Shown one piece after another: positions 25,202 to 36,000 of a DNA stretch of 64,000 nucleotides. The notes beneath the pieces were generated by a model. It had not been told where the DNA came from and did no database searches. It worked only from the letters and a program-made list of their open reading frames with translations. Origin of the DNA: Tigriopus japonicus (taxonomy: Eukaryota > Arthropoda > Copepoda > Harpacticoida > Harpacticidae). The stretch spans positions 2,432,351 through 2,496,350 of the forward strand of contig CM021323.1 of the NCBI GenBank assembly GCA_010645155.1, read 5' to 3'. Position 1 is the first letter of the stretch; every line of letters starts with the position of its first letter. A program made the translations under genes and the position numbers.

Positions 25202-25664
25202 ATGGTGACGATGTGAGGTCCGGTTGAAAGAACAGGAAAGCAGCGTTGCCAGATATTTCCAAATCAATAGTTCAAGTCATAAAATGGCAAATGGCATGGA
25301 TAACACTTCTCATTTAAAACTTGTTTTACTTTCAAAACAGAAACAAAACATCTTTAGCTATTGCCTTTATTAATATTCTTGATTACCAGATTCTTCATTT
25401 CCAGATTCCAAATTATCAATTCGAATTTTCAATCTCACATTCATTCATTAGAGAATGATTCTTTCTCTAGAAGGTCAGAATTGCTTTAAATCATTACTTT
25501 TGGTTTCCAAACTTGTTAGCTCAAGCACCAATCATGCGCGTTACACAATTTGTTTCTGTCAAACCAAATCTGGCCTTTTTCTTGATGTTCATTGGCATGA
25601 CTGGTTCGAAAAAAATCTGGCAACGCTAGTTCACTCTTTCGGCCGGACCTCACATCGTCACCAT
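25202..25664. mobile_element. Foldback MITE with TA target duplication
   Basis: The termini are ATGGTGACGATGTGAGGTCC and its exact reverse complement, with similarity continuing inward through GCGTTGCCAGAT. Each end is flanked by TA (25200-25201 and 25665-25666), as expected for Tc1/mariner-type insertion. The 463-bp interior has no transposase. Confidence 0.75.
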
Positions 25665-25666
25665 TA

Positions 25667-26814
25667 CCCATTTCTGTTCATGGTAAACATTTTAAAATAT
25701 TGATATGATTCTTTTGAGTTCAATGTAGAAATCAGTTTCTTTAAATAATTGTTTTAATCATTGTCAAGTCACCACACAAGTTGAGGTGCTTTGTGGATCC
25801 ATATAACAATAACACTAATAAAGTTTTGGTTTTCGGGTTTTTTGGGGGAGTTCATACAAACATTGCATTTTTGACCTCATTAAGAACTTACAGGAAGAAT
25901 GCGTCGTTGGGAATGAAGCCGCCACACATGCTTGCTGGAATGAGGGCAGGATCTCTCCTTCAATGGTCCTCCTTAGATCCTCAAATGATTGGGCCATTCA
26001 CATGGAATAGAAGAAGCCATAAATGATAGGCCATTCGGACCATGGTGCTCGTTTTGATTGCCACGTTGCCTTTTAGCCCAATGAGCTGGAATGTAACAAT
26101 AGTAACGTACTAACTCTGGATTAGAGCTTTTACCATTTCAACATCACACATAAGTGTGAAAATATTATCACCAGGGCCATCAAGTTTTGGCAAGTTTTGC
26201 CATCCTTTTTCCAAATTACTCTCAAGGGAAAACTAGCAATGTCAAGAGATTTTTTTTCCTAATTTTGCAATTTTGGAGACAAATTGCAGGCTTTTGCAAT
26301 TACATTACAATTTACAAGTATCTGGTGGCCCCAAAGATAAACTGAATTGAAAATTTAGCTGATTGTGGCAACTATAATATTCACCTATTATGTCGGCGTG
26401 TTTCCTACTTTGATTTTGACTCATGAACTGACCTTTTTCCCCCGAAAAAGTCAACAAAAAAAAAAAAGATTTCCTACATTTTTTTGAAATTTTCCCCTTT
26501 TTTGTTATTTTGGACAAAACTTGAAGATTTCACATTTACATTAGCAATGTATTTTTTAACTATGTGGTGGCCCTCATTATCACAAAACTTTTAGGTCTAT
26601 AACAAAAATGCATTTTGAGACAAATACGTTAGTTTTGGCTAGGATTAACAAGCTTTTTAAGAAATGTCCTGTATTTAAGCCTATGTATATGTTATACATG
26701 TAATGAATATGTTAAGTATTATTTAAGCCGAAGAATTGCAAAATGTCAATTGCCAAGAGAACGGCCTTTAAGTCAATACCATCAAGACGAAGGCCATGGG
26801 TTCCGAAAAGGTTG
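25667..26814. other. Intergenic, no gene recognised
   Basis: A+T-rich. A TATGTTATACATG word near 26690 recurs inverted near 29970, so the inverted-repeat pair listed next may extend outward. No gene seen. Confidence 0.45.
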
Positions 26815-26912
26815 TCTGCTATCCACCTCTTGGCCTTTTTCTACCTGCACTTTATTTCGGGGTTGCGTGATAAAAATCTTTGATATTGCATCCATGTGGT
26901 TCAGGTGCAAAA
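26815..26912. repeat. Left arm of a widely spaced inverted repeat
   Basis: About 95 bp here, including GGGGTTGCGTGA and CACTTTATTT, match the reverse complement of 29815-29912 with scattered mismatches. The two arms enclose about 2.9 kb that holds a hAT relative and a deleted mariner. This could be the ends of a larger transposon or two opposed copies of one repeat. Confidence 0.65.
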
Positions 26913-27039
26913 ACTAATCAGCCATTTCTGATTTTTTGGAGTAGTACGTAGAAAAAAAAATTTGATATTTGTTTTTCTGGAAACTTCTCATATTGGCAAG
27001 GGCTTAAAGGCCAATTGTCTTTAGGTCAGATGTTTTGTG

Positions 27040-27990
27040 TATTCCAAGGTGTGCTAGCAAAGTTGACTTCAAGGCAACTTCAAGTCAGTTTCAGCCGTTT
27101 TGTTGATAGCATAAGCTTTCTTGAATCAGAAGTACACCAAGCAACTCATGAAAAAGAGAAGTGTACCACTGGTGCCAAGGTGCAACAAGTAGATACGTCA
27201 ACAATTTTCCAATGCTATTCATATGTTTAGCATGCACAAACATGTGCTAGTTCCATTGACTTCAATTAAGCTTCTAGCAAGCTGGGTCGTTATTTGGGCT
27301 TAGCATCAGGTTTAATTGATGAGAGGTTCTCCGAGAAGCACGCCTAGAGAGGAGCATTCCAACGTTGTGGAAGCACTCCCATTTGAATACTTCAAGGCTG
27401 ATCAATCGAACTGCAAGCGAACTTCATTCCAGTGTTTCCTTAAATTAGCTGCCACAATTTGCATGCTCCTGTGAGATCAATCAATGTTTTGAGTTGAATG
27501 GAGTAATATGAAATAAAGAAGGAGAAATGTGGAATAGCTGAACCAGCGGGCAATTAGTGTTTCGAGAGGATGAATTTACGATCATAGATGTAGAGGCACT
27601 TCTAGGTTGGAATGAGAGACTTACTTTTCAAAATGGCAGCTGTCTCAACAAAACCAGCCAATTGAACTACGAAGTGTACTAACAAGTACACTTTCTCGAG
27701 TTGCCATCAAAACATATGCTCACACCATTATTTGAACAGGACGATTCATCTTACGTTTGGCACGATTTGTCAAAATTACACCCAACAAACTATCAGAGTG
27801 CCACGAGTTCAAATTGAATTAGTATATGAAATCACTGTATGCGATTCGGTTGGGTTGCAGAAATCTTCAAAGGAATTGTGTTTATAAAGTTAATGAAAAG
27901 TTTACTCTCAAGTAGACTTTGGAGCATACCTTCAAGTAAACTAGCAAGCATTCCGAGACCAATACAACCAAAACATATGACCTATTGTGT
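27040..27990. mobile_element. Decayed relative of the foldback hAT element
   Basis: Several stretches resemble the element at 3729-4766 in the same order: CCAAGGTGTGCTAG, then a GGTTTAATTGATGAGA-like block, a CAGTGTTTCCTTAAATT block, and GGAGAAATGTGGAATAGCTG. The ends and the target duplication are no longer recognisable, so the coordinates are approximate. Confidence 0.55.
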
Positions 27991-28226
27991 GCCATTTCAC
28001 CATTTCCCATTTAGGAAAATGGGAAACAGTTCTTTCTAATGTTGTGAAAATGAAATGAAAGGTTTATCACAGTGTTATTTCAACTTTCACAATCATGACT
28101 TCCTTTAAACCCTTATTTGAACCCTCTTGGCTATTATCTCACTTGCAATTTCTGGAGGTTGCCTGGATAATTCTGTGGAAAGTAAGTTGACTGGGACTTG
28201 TTATAAGTTTAAATTCTTAGGGTTTA

Positions 28227-29147
28227 CAGGGCGCGATTGGTATTTATTAATCAACTTTGGCGCCCTTGTTTGAAGAATCAGTTGGAGCTACAGACTTGAA
28301 ATTTTGTCAGCTGCTAGCTGAGACACTTGGGCGTTGTTGGACGAAAAATGGCTGCCAAAGAAGAATTTACAATCCCAAACCTGTGGAAAAGGCATGGAGC
28401 CTTGCTTGGAATCCGCGCCGGAAAGGACAACAAGCAGATTGCTGACACTTTGGGCGTCACTGTGCACTTTGTTTGGAGGGTGAGGAAGGACTTGGAGGAT
28501 CTGGAGGTGACTATGAGGCTACTGCATCAAGGGCTGAGCATTCCAGAAGGTCTGATGCCTTGAGAATCCCTGAAATGGTGGCCCAGGTGGAAGAAATCGT
28601 GACCAATGATCCAGGGAAGTCCATGCGTGCCATCAGCCGAGATCTTGGATGCTCCGAGTTTTTGATTCGAACGATTGGATGAAAGAGGTAGCCCAAGGCA
28701 AGCATATCATGTGGCAACAAGACTCTGCTCCTTGTCACACGTCGAAAAGGAGTCTGGAGTGGCTGGAGGACAATTTTGAGGACTTCATTGGACCCGACTT
28801 TTGGCCTCCTAACTCTCCTGATCTGAATCCGTTGGATTATTTTGTGTGGGGCGCAGTTGAGAGACACACTAACAAGTCCCCATGCAATACGGTGAATGAG
28901 TTGAAGCAAAGGATCCAGAATGAGTTCAACAACTTGCCCAAGGCCATGGTGGAGAAGGCCTGCTCCCGATTCAGACCGAGAATAGAGAAAGTTATTGCCA
29001 ATGGGGGTGGTTTTATTAAACAAATGGATAGTGCTTTCAATGAGGAATCCAAATCTGTCCTTATTTCAAAAATCGGTTGATAACTGAGGAAATGGCAGCC
29101 TTTTTCCTGCAGCACCCCTGAAATTAATAAATACCAATCGCACCCTG
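28227..29147 (+). mobile_element. Internally deleted mariner-like element
   Basis: The terminal inverted repeats CAGGGCGCGATTGGTATT and CAGGGTGCGATTGGTATT (opposite strand) match over about 24 bp with one mismatch. Each is flanked by TA, the standard Tc1/mariner target duplication. The 921-bp length is short of the usual 1.3 kb because part of the transposase has been lost. The intact termini suggest a relatively recent insertion and that the element could still be moved in trans. Confidence 0.9.
28348..29080 (+). pseudogene. Broken mariner transposase
   Basis: Homology runs through three reading frames. An N-terminal helix-turn-helix region starts at ATG 28348 (first frame). A second DNA-binding piece (MVAQVEEIV, SMRAISRDLG) follows in another frame at about 28560-28670. 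The C-terminal catalytic half is in a third frame from about 28680 (QQDSAPCHTS, NSPDLNPLDYFVWG). The central part with the first catalytic Asp is missing. Between the remaining two catalytic Asp residues there are 37 residues by my count, suggesting a DD37D (maT-like) rather than classical DD34D mariner. It cannot encode a working enzyme. Confidence 0.88.
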
Positions 29148-29814
29148 TATATAGGAATAGGTTGAGTTAGCTTTTTTCATGTTAGATTATGTAAGTATAG
29201 AGCAAATAAGCTTATTTGACCATGTAAGACCATGTGCCTACTGAATAAATAGCAGTCTTTTGACACTTGTCCAACTGTTGGTTGACAGTTGATCACTTGT
29301 TCCATCCTTATTTGCATTCTCCTTATTTATGACTAAGTCTTGTGTCCAAGTTCTCACCAAACTAGATTGAGCAATACACATAAGCTATGGGAAGCATTCA
29401 TTGCAACTACCCAGGCTAAGAAGACCAGCACCAGTATGAACCTTTGCTTCTGTTGCAAAACCTCTGAAGCAAAAGGGGTGTTAATCAGGTCTTGAAGGAG
29501 ATCATTGTGGTGAAAATTACAATAATACTGAGAATACTTCCATTTTACTTTCACAACATCATAAAGAAACATCTTCCATATTCCTAAGTTAGTGGAAGGA
29601 CACAACCAAACAAGAGATTCTAGATGTTTATGGTTAGAGGAATTAGCTCAAAAGGATAAAAGGATCTTTAAGTTTCTGCCAAGATGAAAGAGAAAAAATA
29701 TTTTTTAGACAAAAAAACACATAATTTATATTTCTTTTCTAACTACTTTTCAAAGAAATCAGTAGTGGCTAAATAAATTTTGTGCCAACTAAAATGCCAA
29801 GTAATATAAGTGAA

Positions 29815-29912
29815 TTTTCACATGGACAGAATTTCAAAGATTTTTCTCACGCAACCCCAAAATAAAGTGTAGGTAGAAAAACGCCAAGAGCCATCCACCA
29901 CCTTCCACACCA
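29815..29912. repeat. Right arm of a widely spaced inverted repeat
   Basis: Reverse-complement partner of 26815-26912. Shared blocks include TCACGCAACCCC and AAATAAAGTG. See the left arm for interpretation. Confidence 0.65.
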
Positions 29913-30965
29913 AAAATACAGGGTATTACAGCCTTACTAATTGCAAACAAAGAAGTTTTACAAAATGAGATATGTTTATCAGTCATGTATAACATACTTT
30001 TATATTATACACATTTTTGTCATGTTATAGGAGAGCATCAAAATGAATTGATTCTCTTAGACTCTTTTTTTGGCAAAAGTTTTTTGAAAAGTGCCCAAAG
30101 GACGATATACAATTGCCCTTTTGTGCTTGGTTTCCATGGATTCAAATTTAGATGATGGTTCAATGATAGTTAAAAGAACAAATTAGGAATTTTCCTTTCA
30201 TTTTAGAAGAAAAAGCCCAAATATTTAAAAACTGCTCAAAAACACAAAATATTTAAATTAATATTTTCGGCCGCTCTAGTTATGAAAATATGACTTTTTC
30301 CAAATATTTTGGGGTTTTGAAGAAAATATGTATCAAATATTTTGCCACTTTATAGCAGACATTTTTTGGGGCCCTGCTTATGACATTGTGGAAACTTAGG
30401 GACTTGAAATGGTTTCTCGGTGCTTTTGAGCTGGAGATATCATTTCTGAAATGACAAATGCTTTGGAGACTCATGGTGATGTTTAGTATTATATGATCAA
30501 AAATCTTCTATAAAATTTCCCAAAAGTATAATGAAACAGAAATATTTTAACATTTCTTTTCATTTTATTGTTAAATATTCCAAGGGGCAACCTTATCTAC
30601 AACAGTTTAGAACTCATTGAAAAAATTATCAAATTGTGCTTTGATAATTTGATTGTAAAGTGTTACTGAAATGTGAAAGGAGATAGATCCATTATTTTTC
30701 TTGGACAATAACCATCTTTCTTTTTCCTATAGTATGGTCAATCAAAATTTGTGCTTCTAGACAGTCAATTGTGACATCAATTTGGACAGACAAAGATATT
30801 CCTCACAAAAATCAAAAGTTCAACTTAAACTAAAGTGAGGGAAAAATAGGTTTATATTTTACAATACCCTGCCAGGGGATATGATATATCTTTGTTTTAG
30901 CAAGCCTTACAATTTAAATTGACCTTATTTGGGGAACTTTTCTGAAAACTCACGAAACCTTAAAA
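29913..30965. other. Intergenic, no gene recognised
   Basis: A+T-rich. Nothing supportable was found apart from a possible outward continuation of the inverted repeat near 29970. Confidence 0.5.
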
Positions 30966-31060
30966 TGTCGACACCGGAGGCCTGGTGTCGACACTGACAC
31001 CGAAATAAAAAAACCGGTATCGGTGTCGACACCTCGACACCGACACCGGCTTCTCGTCCA
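30966..31060. repeat. GTGTCGACACC-rich short repeat cluster
   Basis: A patch with a composition unlike its flanks, made of alternating GTGTCGACAC and GACACCG words in both orientations and containing several SalI-like GTCGAC palindromes. It ends beside GTCCACCCCTATTCTG, which resembles a hAT-type terminus, so it may be the subterminal repeat zone of a decayed element whose other end I could not find. Confidence 0.55.
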
Positions 31061-33012
31061 CCCCTATTCTGTACTCGAGAGTTGTCTCTTAGTACTAAAA
31101 TGGCTTGCATCAATCCAAACTAAGTAACAAATATTGATGATGACAGAGTAACAGTTCTACAAATGAAATGCACATTAATAGTCAGGATAGAGGAATCTCT
31201 GTAGCTTTTCATAAAAATGATGTGGTGCCTAAAAACAGTTAATAACTTAAAGAAAAAAATACAAACGTAGGTACGTTTGTAATGTTAAATTAATGAGGGG
31301 AAGGAGATATTTTTGGTACGTTTTAAGTTCACTAAAACATATCGTGTTTTTTCCAACATATTATGGTGCTAATACTATTAGAAACTTAAACTTAATACTA
31401 AAATCACAATGTTGGAAAGTACATTTTCCCAATTTTAAATTGCAAATGCACAAAAAATTACAAACAAGCAAATGCAAAATGCAAAATGCAAAAATGCAAA
31501 ATGTAAAATGCAAATGCAAACAAATCTTTTCGCAGGCCGCGCATTCCATCATATATCATATCATATTTGGGCAATTTGCTGGTAACTTTGGTACGTCATT
31601 GCTACGTGTAATGTTCTCACCGATACTAAAGAACCGTTGTCCTTTGCCTTTGTGCCAAAACAGAAAGTATGCTGAAACAAGCCTTTATTCATTAATTGTT
31701 AGCATCTGCTACGGATAAATCTGCCAATATGGAAACACTCTATTTTTGAAATTTTGAAAACAAATTTCAAAAAAAATGAAGCAGGAGGCTAACGGACCAT
31801 TCCACAAAAAGATCTCAGAATTGATCTACGATAGTCCTTTTTACATTTCATAACCAGTCTTATCTGAAATTTTGCTGATAAAAAACTTACTGAAAGAATT
31901 AAGAAGTATTCATAGCGCTTACAACAATGTATAATTAAAAAAGGATGGTAGGGCAGTCTGCCTCACATTCATTTGATTTTGGCATTTGATTTTGGGTTGC
32001 TTCAAAAACTGGAAATGAATTTTCTTTTGAATAAGCAAAGCTTTCAAGAGAAGAAATCAAAAAGATTTTTTTAAACGCGACATCCTACGTAAAATCCAAA
32101 TCCAAATAGTAGTTAGTACTCTGAAATCAAACGCTGAGTGATCTGTTCGTCATAGTTCCTTTCAAAGACACGAAATCAAATCCCCCTTGTACTGTATTTA
32201 TATGGATATCGCGGTTATGAAAATGGAGCTTCTGAAACTTTTAGACTTTCGAAACGCAGTAAGAAACGAGATGTTGGGAACTGAATATGATGCTCGAAAT
32301 GCCAATTTCGAAATGGGTCAAACACCTCCAAACAAACTTGATAGGAATATTTGGGTCCCATTCTCAGGTTTGAGGGCACACTTTTCTCTAGGCTGAAGTT
32401 GTTCGGAATGCTCTCCTTCTGAAAGACGAAGGAGAATCTCTGTGCATTAGTCATGACCCAAAAGAGCCGACCTCGAAACCACACGGCAAAGTTTCATTTC
32501 CAACGTTCTCCAAATGTTGTCATTTTAAATTTAGAAGTGCTAATTCAGTTGAAAAATTTGATTTGATAGCGCCAAAGATCTCGAGTGCTTCCGATCATTT
32601 GTTGATCTTAATGTTGTTTAGAATTTGCGCAGAGCAGAGCCGGTTCCTCGCATCGACAAACGAGGTCCCTGCATTGTGCGTGCAATAGTAATGCCTGTAG
32701 CCAAAGTAGGCCCTGCCACGATGATTTTCGATCTTTGCCTGCGCTTCGTCTGTGCATCGAACGCTGGCCATGTAGTAGTTCGCAACTACTACGAGCCATG
32801 ATGATGATGATGATGACGAGTGACTCAGAGGCCTCCTGTCAACTCTGCGGCCAGAACTTGAATTGTACTTCAGTTGACGAGAGATCATCATAACAGAGGG
32901 ACCTGGCTTTTGGATTTATCGTGGAAATTACGTCCTTTCAGTGAAGTGTAGTGTGTTTGACTTTTGGACAGCAGTCGTTGTTGGCGCTTCTTGGATCGAT
33001 TGTGTGCCAAGC
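31061..33012. other. Upstream of the NHERF-like gene
   Basis: No other gene recognised. An A-rich tandem of AAATGCA-like words lies at about 31443-31530. TTACGTCCTTTCAG ending at 32940 looks like a splice acceptor, so a 5' untranslated exon may lie further upstream and join at 32941. Confidence 0.45.
31443..31530. repeat. AAATGCA-like tandem low-complexity tract
   Basis: Irregular tandem of 7-8-bp words (AAATGCA, AAAATGC). It resembles the AAAGTGCAAA-rich subterminal zones of the TAGGGACGGGC elements, but the terminus itself is not present nearby. Confidence 0.5.
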
Positions 33013-36000
33013 ATGAACGTTTATCAGGAGAAAGAGGAAAAGCCTCTTGAAGACACGGCTCCTCGTCCTCGGCTTTGCCATGTCACAAAATGGGATCATT
33101 TTGATGGATACGGGTTCAATTTGCATGCCGAAAAGTCCCGCCCAGGCCAATACATTGGGAAAGTGGACGAAGGCAGCCCAGCGGAAAAGGCCGGTTTGAG
33201 GGAAGGCGATCGGATCATCGAAGTCAACGGAGTTAACATTAATCATGAGAACCACAAACAAGTGGTGTCGAGGATTAAGGCCAGTCCCAATGAGACCCGA
33301 TTACTGGTTGTGGATGCGGAAGCGGAGAATTTTTTTAAGGACAACGACATTGTTATCCACGGAGAGTTGAGCAACGTTCTGAGGATGTCATCCGAGCCTG
33401 GTCGGATTCAAGATGTCCCCATCATTGTGGAAACTATCGAGATCGAAAACCACAGCCAACCTGACGGTCCACCCCCTTCATCGACGACGAATATTACCAC
33501 AACCACTTTAAACAACTATTCACGCAATGTGCGCCAAAACTCTGTCGAAGATGACGATCAACATTCCAATCATAGTGCCATGTCGGCAGGCTCCTCCACA
33601 GCCAAGGTAAACGATTTACCAATATATCCAATCTGTGAAATCAAAGCACAAATTGAATTTCGACCTTTTCCGTTTGTGCCAAAATTGTCAATGGGAAAAA
33701 TCAATAGAATTTTCGGTAAAAGGCGATGGTGGATCAAGAAAGAACATCATCAACCTTTGGCTACTCATATTCTTTTTTACGTCCTCATAACTGCTTTGTT
33801 TTAGAGAAGAGACGTTTAGATATTTGTCAGTTTGCTATTTACAAAATTATATTATTCTAGATATATATTTGTTATTTGCTTATGCAAACACTTTCAATGG
33901 CCGGCCTAATTGGCTGTAGTAGCCAACGCATACGCACACTTATCATGTAAAGACGCGAAAGATTGAAGTGGAAATCAATGATCGTGACTCGGAACACGAT
34001 CCTGGCGGCTTTATTTGACGCCATTCGTTATCGCTCAGCTATGTCTAACATTGACATGCACTGATTATTGCTTCCTTACCCTGCATCCCCCCGATTGGCC
34101 TTGTTGGTTGGGAAACTATGTACATCCACACAATACTCCAGCCAAAATTACGTACATGTAATATTGGAATGTAGATAACGCCAGATTTTGTTATTTGCTA
34201 CGATCAAAGCTACATACATGGTCGACATTTTTGTAAGCTGACTTTTCAACCTTGAATCATGAGGTAAAGCGCAACTGATCTCTGATATTGGGAACAATCA
34301 GAATATTTTTTATAGCTACTTTTCTACGTATCTTGGGGAAGAGAACATTATCTCCGAAAGTAATGTCAACAATTCAAATTATGTGCCTTGAAGAAAATGC
34401 GTCTTGACATGGATTTTTCACAGAACTCCGAGAAATAATATCAAAATCTTTATGTTTTCGCAACTATATACACTACTCCTTCAAAAAACTTACATGACAG
34501 ATTTTGAAGTTATTTGTTCAAAAAAAATGGTTACATGATCAGTATAGTTGGCGAATTTTGAAAAGAATCATCGCACACTCAGATCCAATAGTAAAATAAT
34601 TCAAGTTCCCCATCGAGCAAATAAAAGCCTTCCAATATGATGCAGAATTTCAACATTGAATCCCGTGACTATTTAATATCAAAGTCTGAAAACCCAATTT
34701 ATACATTCATGAAAATACCACAAGTAGGAAAACCAGGTATCTGTGGGTTGTTCGTCAAAGGTTACACTGTAATAGCGGCACTTGGATCCCTTCAAAGTTC
34801 CTTTCAGCTATGAGATTATTCTGTGTTTAGGAACTCTCAAATAGCATAAGACACCGTGATACTACCACGGATGAATGGGCTTACCCTGATGACAAAATTT
34901 AATGATTACATGAATGTATTTTCAACAAATGCCATTGATTCCCAACTTGATGACCGCATCATTTCTTCTTTAGTTAAAAACATGAATGTAGGCTATAGAT
35001 AATTGTAGTCGGGAGTAACGGCCATCTCGTTAATGATAAGCCTAAATGACATTGGCAAATAAACGTAAAGTCGCTTGTAAACTATGACAAAAAGCTAGTA
35101 TTTGATGCTGCTAGCACAGTAGTGACTGAGGTGCGTGCTACAAGTAACTTGAATGCAATCGAACAAAAACAAACAAATAGCCGAATTCCTGTTTCACGAC
35201 AAAACAAGTGTTTCCAAATGGAAAGCCTGAGACAAATAAACCCGTCGACGAGGAAGAAGCATAAGACTTAGAAGCTTTAGCTCAGCTTTTGTTTTCTATC
35301 GTGCCATAATCTAAGAAGGACATGGATGGATAGTGAATGTCAAACATATGCCTAGCCAACCATTTTTGAATAAGTTTGGGAAATTGGTCCGCTTGTGAAA
35401 ATATCAATCCATCTCATTAATGTTCACGGTATCTGAGGATGATGAGACGATTTTCAACGTTACAAAAACGTAAGTTTGCAAGCATCGCGATGAGATAACC
35501 TTGCTTTATCAAAAAAATGGAAAGAAACACTTGTGACAGTTTGGTTTCCTGAGAATACCTCGCTGATAAATTCAGAGTTGTGCATGTGATAATGGTGAGC
35601 TCATTAGGCCAATCGTGACTCGCGTTCGAGTCATTTTATTCAGTTAAAATGCGACCTTGGTCAGTGAAGAGGAATGGTCGAGTGATGTGCAAAAGCTAAT
35701 GCGGCGATATTTTTGGCCAACGACGACCTCTTTCTTCCTCATTACTTGGAAATTGTTGGAAAAATCATGAACGAAATGCGTGGTTTTCCAAATGGAATTC
35801 CAAGTTCATTTTGACAAACCTCACGAGCTTCACCCGACATTCCCAATTCAGAAACCATTGCCGTCAAGAAAATATCTCAGTAAATGTCTACATCTAATGC
35901 AATTCCAAGGCTTTGGTTTGGTTTGGTTTGGTTGGATCAAGGCTCGTTTCCATCGTTTTCCGAATGTCAAGTTAATCAAGGGAAAGTGATGATTTCAATG

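Noticed and set aside
32595..32891. Minus-strand Ser-rich open frames upstream of the NHERF-like gene
   Set aside because: A CATCAT/TGATGA microsatellite-like stretch creates the Ser run. No motif and no splice context.
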